Origin: Papiliotrema nemorosa
Taxonomy: Eukaryota; Basidiomycota; Tremellomycetes; Tremellales; Rhynchogastremaceae
DNA: 64,000 nt
Reading direction: 5' to 3'
Assembly (NCBI GenBank): GCA_032158125.1
Contig: JASKOT010000025.1
Span: 1-64,000 of the forward strand
Every line of letters begins with the position of its first letter. Within the stretch, counting starts at the first letter, position 1. Both the position numbers and the translations under genes were made by a program. The notes beneath the pieces are model-generated. The model saw nothing but the letters and a program-made list of their open reading frames with translations. It made no database searches and was not told where the DNA came from. Shown here in pieces: positions 1 through 11,332 of the stretch.

Positions 1-24
1 AACCCCCTAACCCCCTAACCCCCC
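1..24. repeat. telomere repeat tract (chromosome end)
   Basis: Three units of the 8-bp motif AACCCCCT are seen at the extreme left edge, the last ending in C instead of T. The G-rich strand is TTAGGGGG, the telomere unit known from Cryptococcus and relatives. The C-rich strand reads 5' to 3' into the window, as expected for a left chromosome end. Only 24 bases are present, so the tract is probably clipped by assembly. Confidence 0.88.
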
Positions 25-40
25 GGAGATTCCTGGGTAT

Positions 41-539
41 TCACGAAGACAGCTGGTCTGAATTTACGGATCGCGGTACCCACGCAGTCAATCTACTCGT
101 CGCCTCGGAGCGCACCTCTAGAGGGGATGTAGCATGGTCGTTTGTTGCAGAAGAGCTGGACAAGGCAACAAATTTGTGAGCCACAGGCTCCTCGCTGGGG
201 GTTCAACATTGGTCGCAGAAATGATCAGGCACGTACGGTGACTGACGTTTGCGCTTCCTGCCCGGCTTTGCACGGGAGAAAACGCATAGACTGCCTTGTG
301 CCGTACATCGGTCACATATTTTTCCATTTCTATCAGAGCGTACGCATTTACGCTGATCACCATTAGTGTTAACCGGGGCACATTTATCAAGGTGCAACCC
401 ACTTTGCGGGATCGACACTCGACACAGCTATACGTCAACGATTCTCCCGCGGGGTCCAGACTCACGCTTCCTTGTCGCTGGGTATGACGCTTTCGTCCTC
501 GTTGCGGGGCGGAGGTGATGTTATAGCGATGCGGTCCAT
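41..539 (-). pseudogene. Zn2Cys6 transcription factor, 5' fragment truncated by telomere
   Basis: The reading frame points at the telomere. With three introns (428-465, 353-402, 195-236) the exons join in frame from an ATG at 539 and give a perfect fungal zinc cluster, CX2CX6CX9CX2CX6C (starting CVECRSRKRKC), then a basic stretch (GRKRKRQ) and a Ser/Thr-rich linker. It ends at a TGA at 41-43, about 17 bases from the telomere repeats. The family normally has several hundred more residues, including the fungal regulatory domain, and these are absent. I infer a once full-length regulator whose 3' part was lost when the chromosome end formed. It would encode roughly 120 residues with a DNA-binding domain only. 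Its ATG lies only 14 bp from the proposed ATG of the divergent permease. Confidence 0.7.
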
Positions 540-553
540 TTCGCAAGTGTAAG

Positions 554-2540
554 ATGAGAGTCAAAAGCAAAGTGGAGCTGGTTGCCAATCAAGCGCGGCT
601 ACCGGGTGCGCATTATGCTGTAGGTGATGTGTGTGTGTGAGACGCATCTTACGAACACAGGATTTTCCTCACTTCTGCGTCGGTTGGATATGACGGAAGT
701 CTTCTTGGAGGCTTGCAAGCCATTCCAAGATGTGAGTGGCGTGACCTAGCCGAACATCAACTGATTTCTCAGGGTACACTGATCTGGGAAATCCAGACAC
801 GCAAATGATGTCGCTCATGATTGCGAGTCAGGCCATGGGATCCGTCGCAGGACTCCCGCTCGCCTCTTGGCTTCCTGACCGATTCGGTCGAAAGGCAGCA
901 ATCTTCGTTGGAAACGTGATCATCATCGCAGGCGCCTTCGGACAGACTTTCACTCACAAGTGAGATGCGATGATGGCAAAAGCTGATCTGTAGTGCGGGC
1001 GCGTATATCGCTACTCGACTCGTTGTCGGTTTTGGAGTAGTGGTCGCGACCAGCGCGGCTCCTTCCCTGGCCACCGAGCTTTCACACCCCCGAATGTTTG
1101 GCCGAGTTGCTAGTTATTACAATGTCTGTTTCTATGCCGGTTCGATCATTGCGGTGAGTATCGGTCGCGGCAAGAGTTGCAAACAGTGCTGATACTCTAG
1201 TCATGGACTGCCTTTGGTACCTTGCGAATGGCAACGTCCTGGTCATGGAGACTACCCACCATCTTCCAGGCTATCCCAGCCTTGATCCAGATTGTCGGCC
1301 TGATCAAGTGCCCGGAAAGTCCCCGATAGTGTGTTGCGTGAAATTCGTCCATGATGCCATCGCTGATTCTCCAGTCTCATCGCAAAGGGTCAACACGAGA
1401 AGGCAAAGGCCATCCTCTTGAAATAGTGAGTCTCCCGGATTAATGACTGCATGTACTGATCACGCAGCCACGCCAACGACGCAGAGCAGGACGATTTGGT
1501 CGATTTCGAGTTGAACCAGATTGCTCTTCAATTCCGAGCAGACGGGGATGCGAAAGCGACTGGAGAGACTGGTTGGAACATGTTCATTCGAACCCCTGGC
1601 ATGCGCAAACGACTCTACCTCATCCTTATTGTCTCCTGTTTCAGTCAATGGGCCGGCAATGGAATCATCTGTGGGTCATTAATGCTTTGTCAAGTTTCCG
1701 CTGACAGACTCAGCCTACTACTTTGCGCCGATTGCCAAGACTGTCGGTATCACTGATCCCAATGCTCAATGTAGGTGGTGAATTATAGCACAAGTTGACC
1801 CTTCAGCTGGACTTTTCGGAGGGCTGTCAGTATGGAGTGCTTGCTTTGCGATCGGTGGTGCCTCTCAAGTGGACCGACTTGGTCGCCGAGCCCTTTGGCT
1901 CATCGCGACGGCCGGAATGCTCGCCTCTTACGTCGTCGTCACCGCTTTGTCCGCGGCGTACGTCAAGTCGGCAACGGCAGGACTTGGGTGAGTGACCTTT
2001 CAAGCCGCTTTGACAAGGTCTGACATCCAGTTACGGTGTCATCGTCATGTTGTTCATCTTCTTTGCCTTCTACGACATTGCACTCACCCCACTCGCAATC
2101 GGTTACCCTGTCGAGATTCTCCCGTACAAGGCAAGAGCGAAGGGAATGGCCATCACGTACTTTGGTATCTACGCCGCTCGGGTGTTCAACAGCTACGCCA
2201 ATCCTTTGGCCCTAGCCGCGATCGGATACCACTATTACATTGTTTATGGTACGTCTCCTGCTCGGTTACGGGGACGTCAGCTTACAGTCAAGTGATCATT
2301 CTAGCAGTGATGATGGTCGTCATCTACTTCTACTTCCCGGAGACTCGCGGCAAGACTTTAGAAGAGGCAAGTCTTGTTGGAAATAAATGGTATCTGTCGC
2401 TGACCGCTTTGCAGATCGCCGTCATTTTCGATGGTGAAGCCGCAGTGGAGTCTGAACTTCCTGCTGTCACCGCCATGGACACAGAGGGCAAAACTCACCT
2501 TGAATCCCTACAAGAGGACACCGTCCACGACAAGGTTTAG
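554..2540 (+). CDS. MFS sugar permease (LAC12/hexose-transporter-like)
   Basis: Major facilitator of the fungal sugar-porter family, expected in the plasma membrane importing a sugar by proton symport. About ten exons join in frame. Seen in order: TM1 motif LTSASVGYDGSLLGGLQ, the loop motif DRFGRKAA, PESPRYLIAKG at the end of the first half, the central loop, DRLGRRALW in the second half, the conserved PVEILPYKARAKGMA, and PETRGKTLEE before the C-terminal tail. The intron after PETRGKTLEE (2367-2414) has a GC donor rather than GT. The N-terminus is doubtful: the first exon from ATG 554 gives only about 25 residues before TM1 and lacks the usual RKLNF-type lead-in, so the true 5' end may be altered or missed. 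The substrate cannot be read from sequence; lactose, hexose or pentose are all possible. Confidence 0.85.
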
Positions 2541-3964
2541 TGATGCAGCCGAGCTCTCGATATCACCAATGCTTGTCTGTGTGTGTTTCTTGAACGGGCT
2601 AGGGGGCGGGGAAGACCGTTTAGGAGGGTTGAGAGAGGAAGGGTTGGAACGTCTGTATACCGGGATCTTAGTGTGAGAATGCATGGCCGTCTAGCATCGT
2701 ACTGTTCGGCGCGCTTGAGAGAATGATTTTCGACCTTGCCGAGAGGATCAAACTAAGCGAACGGGCACAACTGCGGGCACCGATGGCAGGGCGCACAATA
2801 CATACTGACGGGGACTGATCTGAGCTACTGTACGGGACACTCAACATGGTTTTTACCGCCAGTTTGACTTTTTACCTTGCTTTTCCTCTTTTGCTATGTC
2901 CGCTCTTCGGGTCATGTCAGCTTCTACTGTATCGAGCGCCACCGGTATCAGTCGTCGAAGCGAATAATGTCAAGTCTTGGACATCTAAAACATACCGAAC
3001 GCTTTCTGAATAGTTGTACAGATCTCATGCTGATTGCATGGGTTCTACGTTCTCTAGAGCACTCCACGTGCACTTCATCGCAAAATATGCCCATAGGTAC
3101 CTGGACTAGAAGTAAAAAAGCGAATCAGTAGTCCGACCTTCTTATTGGATCAAGAGGCTCATCGACGATGTCAGTTGCTTCATATCGGGTGACTGGTTTG
3201 CGTTCGATGCTTTGCTTGTATACAGCTTCGGGGTGATTTCTCGAGGTGCTAAAAGGGATGATGGAATCATCGTGTTGTCTGATAATCGCTACCCTTGCCG
3301 GCCAAGCCTTTGTCGACATGAACAAACCCTCCCGTTGACCGCGACCGTGTCTATGTTGCTGCGATCGGGCAACAGAAGGTCAGTCGCAGCTCGCATCCAC
3401 AGACCTGTCGTGATCTTCCCGGCAAGCGGTGTCGCCGACAGTTTCGCCTTGTAACTCGACGTTGCAGAAAGCTAGCTTACCCTGCAAGCATGTTCATCAA
3501 CATGAGCGATGACATGTACCAGTGAGTGATCCACAACATCAGGATTGACCTCCGACCTCAAACTCTCTTGCCAGTAGACTCGAGTCGGTCCCAATATAGC
3601 CCTATTCTAGGTAAGCGTGCCAGCCTCTTCTGCCAGACAGCTAAAGCTGCAGGAGCGTCAGTGTCATTTGCGGTCCAATACCGGTCGACAGCTGTAGTCC
3701 TGTTATCCAAGCGGTGGAATATGGCAGGAAACGTCTATGCTGGCCTTCGAGCATGATTGGTCTATTAAAACCTTCACAGCACTCGACCACAACTCATCGG
3801 GATGGCTCTTGTAGCTTCGAGAACGTCAACATTGGATCACATGTCATGCTGGAGACGTGTCATCTCCAGAGTATGATTATAGCTCGAACTTGGTGAGAAC
3901 GGACTGAATGAATGTGATCATCCGATTTGAGGTCATTTCTACAGTCGTCACTGAGCCAACTCGG
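2541..3964. other. 1.4-kb gap, possible decayed coding relic
   Basis: No gene could be assembled. A minus-strand frame at 3125-3325 has coding-like composition (includes ARVAIIRQHDDSIIPFSTSR) but no family was recognised and the neighbouring sequence is full of stops. Short open stretches at 2877-3131 and 3526-3756 look random. It may hold the 3' remains of a lost gene. Confidence 0.3.
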
Positions 3965-5980
3965 TCATGACAGCAGACCAAAGGACATTCTTCGTCGCAA
4001 CTCGGCGCCCACTCGGCGTCTTTCTACAGCAGCACCTCCTGCTCCTGTCATTAGGGACTTGTTTTCGATGGCTCTACGGCTCAGGAACGGAAGAGTCTAG
4101 ACATATCAGTCACCTGCAACCTGGATGCAAGACGCTTTACCTCTCGAAGACGCCCATACGCCATGAAGATGATAGATATGGGCGTGCGCCCGCTGTCAAA
4201 GGCATTGTGTATTTTATCGGACAGATCGTCTCTCATGCCTGTTCATGAGGTCTTGCTTGAAGGAGACCTCACCGTAGAGTTGTGCAATGGCAATCCTGCC
4301 CACGGCTTCGGATCGCAATTGCAGCCTGCCCTTTTCGCTTTTCGATGCTAGACCCTCCCCTTCGAGTCTGTCGAAGATCTCCGTCAAGGAGTCGGTATTG
4401 TGTGTACCGAATATCACGCTCAGAGCGGGTATCGGGCGTTGACTAGTGTCTTCGAGCTGTAGTCTGAGCGTTTTTAGGACTACATCGATGCTGTTATTGT
4501 AGCAATCATCCGTTTGAGCCTTACTGACGATCAACCGGGCCGTACTCATGTGGCTCACCTTGGCCAGACTGGACAAATGTCTCTCCCGGCCCCCACCTCT
4601 TTAACGATGTAGCCTCCTCGAACTTGCTTCAATCCGAGAGCATAAGCATTCTCTTGGGCATGCCGAATGGATGCAGCGAGAAATTTAGGTTGCCGTTGGA
4701 GATAGCATTGATAGGAGCCGCTGACCAATCAACTGAGCCTCTTACTCCGTTCTCTACTCACTAGATCACAGGGCCACGCCAATGTTTCATCTCGTCGCCG
4801 GGGGACGGTTTATTGTATTTCATACTCAGCAGGCGCACGTAGCCATCAAGGACAGGCTCGTAATATGTTTCCTCCGCGTCCAAGATGAGTCGAACACTTC
4901 ACTTAGCTTCACTGGGCGCGGCACTTACCCATTCCGTGCTGCTCTCTGTGCGAGAGAATCCAGTCGATGCCACAATGTCCTAAGCTTCTCAAGGTCACCC
5001 TCCTTTATGCCCCGTTGGCTTTGGGTGATTGACATTGTCGGCACATTTTGATCGTACTTGTCAAATGAAGCAGTCTCGCCGGTGGTCGGACACAGCAGCT
5101 CAGCATCCCCATCGGATGGGCAGCCGGGGAAAGGCACAGCGGCCTCATAATCTCGATGATGGACCCTACGAAGCCGATGAAGAGTAATGGCCGCTCGCGA
5201 GAGTGCGTCCGGGTCGATCAAACCAGTCTGCATGTTAGCTGGTGTCATGAGACGTAACGAAAGACGGACGACTTTGAGCGCAAAGGCTGAGCTGCCGCGC
5301 TCCCAACCCTCTCGCTGTAGACGCGTTTCCAATGCCCCCTGCACATCCAACGCCGTCTCCACCTCACGCATCCTAGCAATCTCTGCGTTCGCCGACTCGT
5401 CAAGATCCGCTTCTGCACAATAATTCAAGGCAGAGCCGACATTACGCCGACGCAGCGTCTCCATTGCAGGAACACACTGCACAGCCGTCTCTCCTGGGAT
5501 AAATTGCGCGAAAAACGTTTCACGAACGAGTCCTTCGGTGATGAGGGGTATACCAGGTATGCTGGATTGCAGTAATCTGTCGAGAAGCTCTGGTGCTAAA
5601 TCGACCAGTCGAGGGATCCCCAGGACCGTCCAAACTATGTATGATCTCATCAGGGATGAGATGGATCGACGAGCGATCGCGGGTTTCTCCTCGCCCGCGT
5701 CTTTGAGATCCGAATCGCGATCAGACGATAGCGCGATTCCGACACCTAATAGCGAAGCGGCTGCAGCTGTCATTACAGCAATGGGGGCAAGGCGACGCTG
5801 ACGATGCCATTGTGAGCCTGTTGAGCTCATTCGCCCACTACTTAGGATATGAGACACGGGAGGAGATGGAGATTGATGGAAATACCGCTGCTGGACCAGA
5901 AGAGGTTTTCCCCTGGTCGGCTGGGTGCCGCGAATGCTCCGGATCACTCGAACGCTGCAGCCATAGACTGATGCAGTCAT
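3965..5980 (-). CDS. PUT1: proline dehydrogenase (mitochondrial)
   Basis: FAD enzyme of the mitochondrial inner membrane that oxidises proline to pyrroline-5-carboxylate, the first step of proline to glutamate. Six exons join in frame. The N-terminus (MTASVYGCSVRVIRSIRG) is basic, Ser-rich and acid-free like a mitochondrial presequence. A hydrophobic stretch follows, then the PRODH-specific TFFAQFIPGETAVQC-like segment, the barrel strand VRLILDAEETYYEP, the substrate/FAD region GLKQVRGGYIVKE, PVWPSKAQTDDCYNNS, FGTHNTDS, IAQLYGMRDDLSDK and the C-terminal MAYGRLRETLPFLSRRAIEN. The last motif carries the paired arginines that bind proline in this family. The intron after PVWP is only 35 nt. ATG 5980 is preferred over an in-frame GTG at 5989. 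It shares a 236-bp divergent promoter with the epimerase gene. Confidence 0.9.
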
Positions 5981-6216
5981 TACTCGCACTGGGGCCGAAG
6001 TGATGTGAACAAGAGTTGCAGATGCAGAACTCGAAATCGGACCAACATCACTATCAAGCCTGATCGAGGGGCTTCACCGATAGCACACTTGCCCTTGTCG
6101 GATTTTGCTTTTCCGCATGTATTTCCGGGTCGTCAGGTTGTGCATGGATTTCCGAAGCATTCAAACGATCAGCAAATGACTATCCTCATTCTCCAACATT
6201 CACAAGCATTCCCAAC

Positions 6217-7213
6217 ATGCACATACTCCTGACGGGTGCTGCTGGCAGTGTCGGTGGGGCGACTTTGCGATACCTCCTCGCACAAGGTCATTCCGTCACA
6301 GCCATCGACCTCGTGTCCATACCCCCGGAATTGCTGGTCGATGTTGCAGAATCAGCAAAGTCCAAGCTCTCGGTTCATGTTCTGGATCTGGCCAACTACA
6401 CGACGCTGGATGCAATTGTGGAGAATGCCAAGCCGCCTATAGAGGGGGCGATACACATCGGCGGCATCCCGAATCCTCACAACCACGACCCACGGGTCAC
6501 ATATGGTGTCAACGTCACGACAAATTACAATGTCCTCCAGACTTGCGCAAGATACGGCATCAATCGTGTCGTTCAAGCCAGCTCGGTGAATGCGTATGGT
6601 CTGAGTTTCACACCTCCAGGTCACAAGCACTTTGACGAGCTTCCCATCTCGGAGAAGACCGTCCCATACCCTGTGAGCTCACTCCTGAACCTGGCATCGA
6701 AGCTGATGACGCAGGAAGATCCCTATGCCACGTCCAAAATGTGAGCCAACTGGCCGCCATGAGAGCTGACTGTTTAGCTCATGCGAGTTGCAAGCGTCAG
6801 CCCTCTGTCGATATTACCCTCAACTACGAATCGCTTCCCTCCGTTATCATATGTGTAAGACCGACTACAACGAAGCCTCGCAGTTCAGCCGTCATCTCAG
6901 TCTGTGGGGCTGGGTGTCTCTCGATGCATGTGCAAGAGCGGCTCTGCAGGCTATCACGAGTGAAGGGTGGACCGGACACGAGACGTTTATCCTCGCCTCA
7001 GATGACATTTGTTGGGAAGGTGGTTTGAGTCCGGATCAGCGTTTCAATGGGGAGCGGCACGGTAGTTTGGACTTGCTGGAGCATTCTTGGAAAGGACGAT
7101 ACGGCACAGTTGATAGGGAATGGTGGAGTCAGAACCCTCGACGAGGATTTTTCGATACCACCAAAGCGAAAAATATCCTTGGATGGACGCATGGTGACCA
7201 TATCCCAGTATGA
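6217..7213 (+). CDS. extended SDR NAD-dependent epimerase/dehydratase
   Basis: Rossmann-fold enzyme of the extended short-chain dehydrogenase family (UDP-glucose-epimerase-like). Seen: N-terminal cofactor motif TGAAGSVGG (GxxGxxG), acidic residue after strand 2 (AIDL), SSVNAYG active-site serine region, and catalytic YATSK (YxxxK). An intron at 6673-6714 (42 nt, in frame and without a stop, so easily missed) separates VPYP from EDPYATSK. Removing it restores the usual spacing to the catalytic Tyr. A second intron lies at 6741-6777. The C-terminus, with WGWVSLDACARAA and the GWTGHETFILASDD segment, is typical of small epimerases acting on sugars or sugar acids (uronate dehydrogenase-like enzymes are one option). 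The substrate is not certain. It stands divergent to proline dehydrogenase. Confidence 0.85.
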
Positions 7214-7616
7214 CGGGTGATTGTGTACGGCTCTACTTGCGTCACTTCAGGCGAGCAATATCAGCATGCCAGATGTACACAAGATGCACACAAGATATAT
7301 CCAACCCAAATGCAAAATCCGATCGGAGTTGTTCATTGAGGTGTTCAAAGCCAGCCATACCCATTTGCAACATCTGACATTGTTATTGGGCAGTGGGCCA
7401 CCAAGTTCCATGGGGAGGACACACGTAGATTTGCCCATGAGAGGTAGCTTGTATCAAAAATGCAGACATGCTGGCTACCGGACACATTTCTTTACATAGC
7501 ACAGCTTCGAAACTTTTTGTTTCCTCTCTAATTGACATACTGACAACGTCTGATTTGCCGAGACAACCCTCCGAACTCGAGTACTCTAACGATCTTTAAA
7601 CAATCTTCTTGATGCC
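7214..7616. other. convergent intergenic region
   Basis: About 400 bp between the 3' ends of the epimerase and amino-acid transporter genes. Only short random frames are seen. It should hold the two 3' UTRs. Confidence 0.5.
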
Positions 7617-9382
7617 TCACACCGATCCGGAATTATCGGAACACGTGAACGGCTTGGTACCACCAACTTTAAAAGCATTAATTGTCTCCACGATCGACCC
7701 GTACGTTCCCGCGACCTGCAGGAAGCATCCAGCGACAATAACAAAGATGGCCCATCCGGCTGAGATCCACCATCGACGAGAACGAGCGTCTGATGACACC
7801 CAGTTGTCTTTCAGCCACAGCGCTCCGTAAGGTTGACAAGACACAAATGGACCGAGGAAAGCCCCTCCCATAGCGGTGAGCACCGAGAACACGGGTACGG
7901 CCGAAGCAATGATGTATGCGATCAGCGAGCACCCGGCCGTGCATGTAAGCCATGCTGCCCAGTGTTGCCATGTCCTGGCCGCCAGGTGTCGAGAGCCGGC
8001 CATCCAGCGCACAAAGACGTATTTGGAGACAAACTGAGGCTTTAATTATCACCTTCGGTGCTGGCACTCACGTGAACGAGGACCACACATCCCATGATGA
8101 CACCTGGAAGGGCCAGACCATAGGTAATTTTCTTGAGTAGTGGTCCAGCTGAGCCTGGTGCTGGGCTGGTAACGTATTGCCCACAAAAGTAGTATACAAT
8201 AGTACCTGCGAGGTTTAAGATTGGGCGCACACGGGAGATGGTTGAGACTTACCAACAAGAAAGTTGAGGAAGATAATAACACTTTGACAGACAATTACGG
8301 CTCTCTTGTACATCCGAGGGTCCTTCATTTCGCTCACTACAGGAATGAACGCTGGTGTACCGCATAGAGTGTAGACGATGGACCCGAGAGCGGCGGTGGC
8401 CTCAGCAACGGTGGGATTGCCTATTAGGAGAAAATCCTTATCCCATGGTCCCGTTTCAGGCGCGGCGTCTGGCCGGTCTTGTAAACCAACCGCGATGGTC
8501 AATGTCATCACTGGCAGAGTTAGTATAGTGCCACGCGACTGTTCATGTGTCTCACCAGCGACTACGATGGAGGTCGCTCCTACTATTCCCAGCCATGAGA
8601 GCCGCGACAAGGTCTGTATTGACGAGATGCCAAAAGTCAAGATGCCGGCAACAGCCATGAAAATTGCGGTGCAGGCTCCATGACCTGATATACCGTTTAA
8701 AGCCACGGAGATTGAGGAGACTCCAAGCCCTCCGGCGATTAACAGCCCTAGAATAGTCAGGGTTGTAATGCTTCTCAACGTACAGACGACCACGCCCACC
8801 GAGAAGACCGAACGTCCTATCCGGCCAAATAGGAGAAATCCAATATCGTCGAGGCCGTCTGGTATTGTGAGCACTCATGATACTGCTGCACCTACACAGC
8901 TCTTTGTGTCGATTCTTGAAATCGCCAATCACCAAGTCGGACCCTGACATCAGTCAAAAACAGATTTTTGGCGGGGTAGAGCGGACAGGTAGTAATAGCA
9001 GCAATGGCAAAGAAGCAAAGTAGGCCTTGATGGATCAGCTCGGCCATCGTGACCTAACTTCCTCACCAGGGATGAGGCCCAGCACCTGCAAGGTGAACGG
9101 GAAAGACAGGACTCCTACACCAATCTGGGTCTTGATAAGAAGTGCAGACGCTCCCCAAAAGCCGAGCTAGTATGTCAGGAGCATTCCATCCACAACGACA
9201 GGTCATACCCCACGGTAGTTGACACCTCCTTCGAGGTGTCCAAAGACAGCATCGTTCTCACGGTCAACATCGACCGGTTGCTCGACGGATAGTACACCGG
9301 CGTCCTTCTTCTCCATCGAATCGGCACGATCCACGACTTGATTAACGACTGATCGGTCGAGTTCAATCTCAGAGTGAGACAT
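7617..9382 (-). CDS. amino-acid transporter, AAAP family
   Basis: Multi-pass permease of the amino acid/auxin family (Pfam Aa_trans), probably moving neutral amino acids across the plasma or vacuolar membrane. Exons from ATG 9382 give a hydrophilic N-terminus (MSHSEIELDRSVVNQVVDRA), the diagnostic first helix GFWGASALLIKTQIGVGVLSFPFTLQ (given in part), the TWSDLVIGDFK loop, then YGLDDIGFLLFG and successive hydrophobic helices, including the conserved GSIVYTLCGTPAFIPVVSEM with the PRMYKRAV loop. The C-terminal half ends in CSDNSGSV with a stop at 7617. At least six introns are needed; all have good splice signals. It lies divergent to the flavin oxidase gene, which fits uptake coupled to amino-acid catabolism, though that link is inference. 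Confidence 0.88.
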
Positions 9383-9783
9383 GATTGCTAGCTGGGTTCA
9401 GCGAAGGAGAGATGACGAACCAAGCCCAGAGCAATATATGCTCGCCATGCTCAAGGGTGAAATGTGAGTCGACGGATTTGTCCCAGGCACGTAGTCCGAT
9501 GATCAGGTGTCCAAGATAGCGCGTGACGATTCGGAGATTCGGAAATAAAAAACAGCTGCCCTAGTCATACATCAGCTTTACACACACCAAGTCGTTCGTT
9601 GCGATGCGCGCTTGCCTGACTATTCGCGCTCCCAAAGAGAGGCGTCATCCCAAAGAGGGGCGTCATGGATCGGAAACATAAATCCGGGCAAGGGGGGCTT
9701 TTTCCCGTTCTCGGAAGAATCGGCATGCATCCACAGTGGGCATAAATCACCTCCATAAGTGGTCATGTCACTCTACATGCATC
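9383..9783. promoter_or_regulatory. divergent promoter, transporter/oxidase
   Basis: About 400 bp separate the two ATGs of the amino-acid transporter (minus) and the flavin oxidase (plus). It contains an 18-bp tandem repeat at 9631-9666 (listed separately). No gene is seen inside. Confidence 0.55.
9631..9666. repeat. 18-bp tandem repeat in divergent promoter
   Basis: Two adjacent 18-bp copies, CCCAAAGAGAGGCGTCAT and CCCAAAGAGGGGCGTCAT, differ at one base. They lie about 120-150 bp upstream of the oxidase ATG. They could be duplicated binding sites for a regulator, but the function is unknown. Confidence 0.8.
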
Positions 9784-11332
9784 ATGTCCAAGCCTTCGAT
9801 ATTGATAGTCGGCGCCGGGGAGCTCGGTGCTGCTACGGGTGTGTCGCTCGTTCGCAGCGGCAAGTATGGCAAGGTCACGATCATCGACCGAGCACACACT
9901 TTGCCAGCCATAGATGCTGCATCGTGTGATTACAACAAGGTTGTTCGTATGGACTACATGGACGATGTGTACGCAACTTTGGCCAAGCGATCCATAGATG
10001 AGTGGCGCAAACCGGAATGGAAAGGTATCTTTCACGAGTAGGTTTGAGGGCGATATCCCGAGCTGAGTCAAAAGGACTGGTGTGGTCGTCCGCGGTCTGC
10101 ATAAAGATGGTTTCACCGGAGAGCGGGTTCGGAGGACTTTGGAGAACGTGCGACAAAAAGAACCTCGGATCAAGCTACTCGAAAAACCCTCCGACTTTGT
10201 GCACTACCTTCAAGGATCGAATTCCAATATCCCGGTAGCCTCGCCTGGACCAGAAGTGCGGGGGTATCACAATCCCACAGGTGGTTGGGCCAATGCGACT
10301 GGTGCCGTCTGTCAGCTTTACAGGTGGTTTGAGGAGGGTGGAGGACAAATCATTCCAGGAACTTCATTCACTGACTTTGTCTACTCGGCCGACTCGAAAG
10401 ATGTGCGGGGCGTGAAGACCGAAGGTGGCAGGGTATTCTTGGCGGACAAGGTGATAATAGCGATGGGCTCATGGTCGCCCAGCCATTCAGCGATCAAGGA
10501 ACTTTTGCCGCAGGGGCTCATCGAAGCTACAGGGCAGACTGTGATGACCATCCAATTGACTCCGGAACTTCACCAGAAATACGCCAGTATACCTGTCAGC
10601 ATGCACCACGATGGTACCGGTTACTACTCGTTTCCCGTGAGTCCATGCGCCTAAGCTTCAGCGCTGACGGAAGCCTAACGATCAAGGTATCATCAAGTTC
10701 GCGCTTCACCGGGCGGGTTATGTTACACAAAATGGCATTCCCCGTACTGCAACCGATACAGGAGCGGCTCTGTACGCAGATCAAAATCAAGTTGGTGAGA
10801 TGGGCGATCTTTACCCTGGAGTCACCTGACAGCAGGCTGGATCCCTAGGGAGTCTTATGCCGCTCTACGAGAACAATTAGCAATCGTGTATCCAGAACTG
10901 GCAAAGTGTATGTTTCCTCCTTCCCAAGTCCAATGCTTATAACAGTGCCTGTCACCTACACACGCATGTGCTACTACTCGGATGTCGTGGACGGCGATTG
11001 GGTTTTTGACTACTCTCCAAAATACTCTTCGCTCCTCTTTGCGACTGGCGGTGCTGGTCATGCGTTCAAAGTGCGCTTCTTTCTGAGTGTCCTGCAACAA
11101 CTGCTGAGAATAGTTTCTCCCGATCATCGGTGACCTGATCCGGCAGCGTTTAGAGGGCACGCTGGACACCAAGCTGGCCTACAAGTGGCGTTGCACGCGC
11201 CAGCCTCTCTCCGAAGATCCTGCACGGGTGGGAATGGCGAGGAAGCCCCTGGTCCTGGATGATCTAGTCACCAAGCAAGAACTCGTAGGGGTGGAGCAGC
11301 TGGTGAAAGAACAAGTGCAATCAAAATTATAG
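9784..11332 (+). CDS. FAD oxidase, fructosyl amino acid/sarcosine oxidase type
   Basis: Flavoenzyme of the D-amino-acid-oxidase-fold family (Pfam DAO). Close fungal relatives oxidise fructosyl (Amadori) amino acids, releasing glucosone, the free amino acid and hydrogen peroxide; others act on N-methyl or saccharopine-like amines. Seen: N-terminal FAD dinucleotide motif ILIVGAGELGAATG, the family segment DAASCDYNKVVRMDY close to the FAD-attachment region, the FAD-contact helix WANATGAVCQLYRWFE, GSWSP in the middle, IPRESYAALREQLA, VTYTRMCYYSD, and the C-terminal ATGGAGHAFKFLPIIG that closes over the flavin. The tail ends KEQVQSKL, so a canonical peroxisomal SKL lies at the extreme C-terminus, as expected for this peroxide-forming family. 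Six exons join in frame. Introns include 10039-10073 and one whose removal gives NQVGWIPRES. Confidence 0.85.

Noticed and set aside
1300..1400. Apparent stop in the permease after PESPR
   Set aside because: An intron with donor GTGTGT and acceptor CTCCAG removes it and restores PESPRYLIAKG.
4560..4640. Apparent frameshift in proline dehydrogenase
   Set aside because: A 35-nt intron between PVWP and SKAQTDD explains it.
6741..7028. Separate plus-strand frame inside the epimerase gene
   Set aside because: It is the wrong frame across the second intron; the spliced epimerase explains this DNA.
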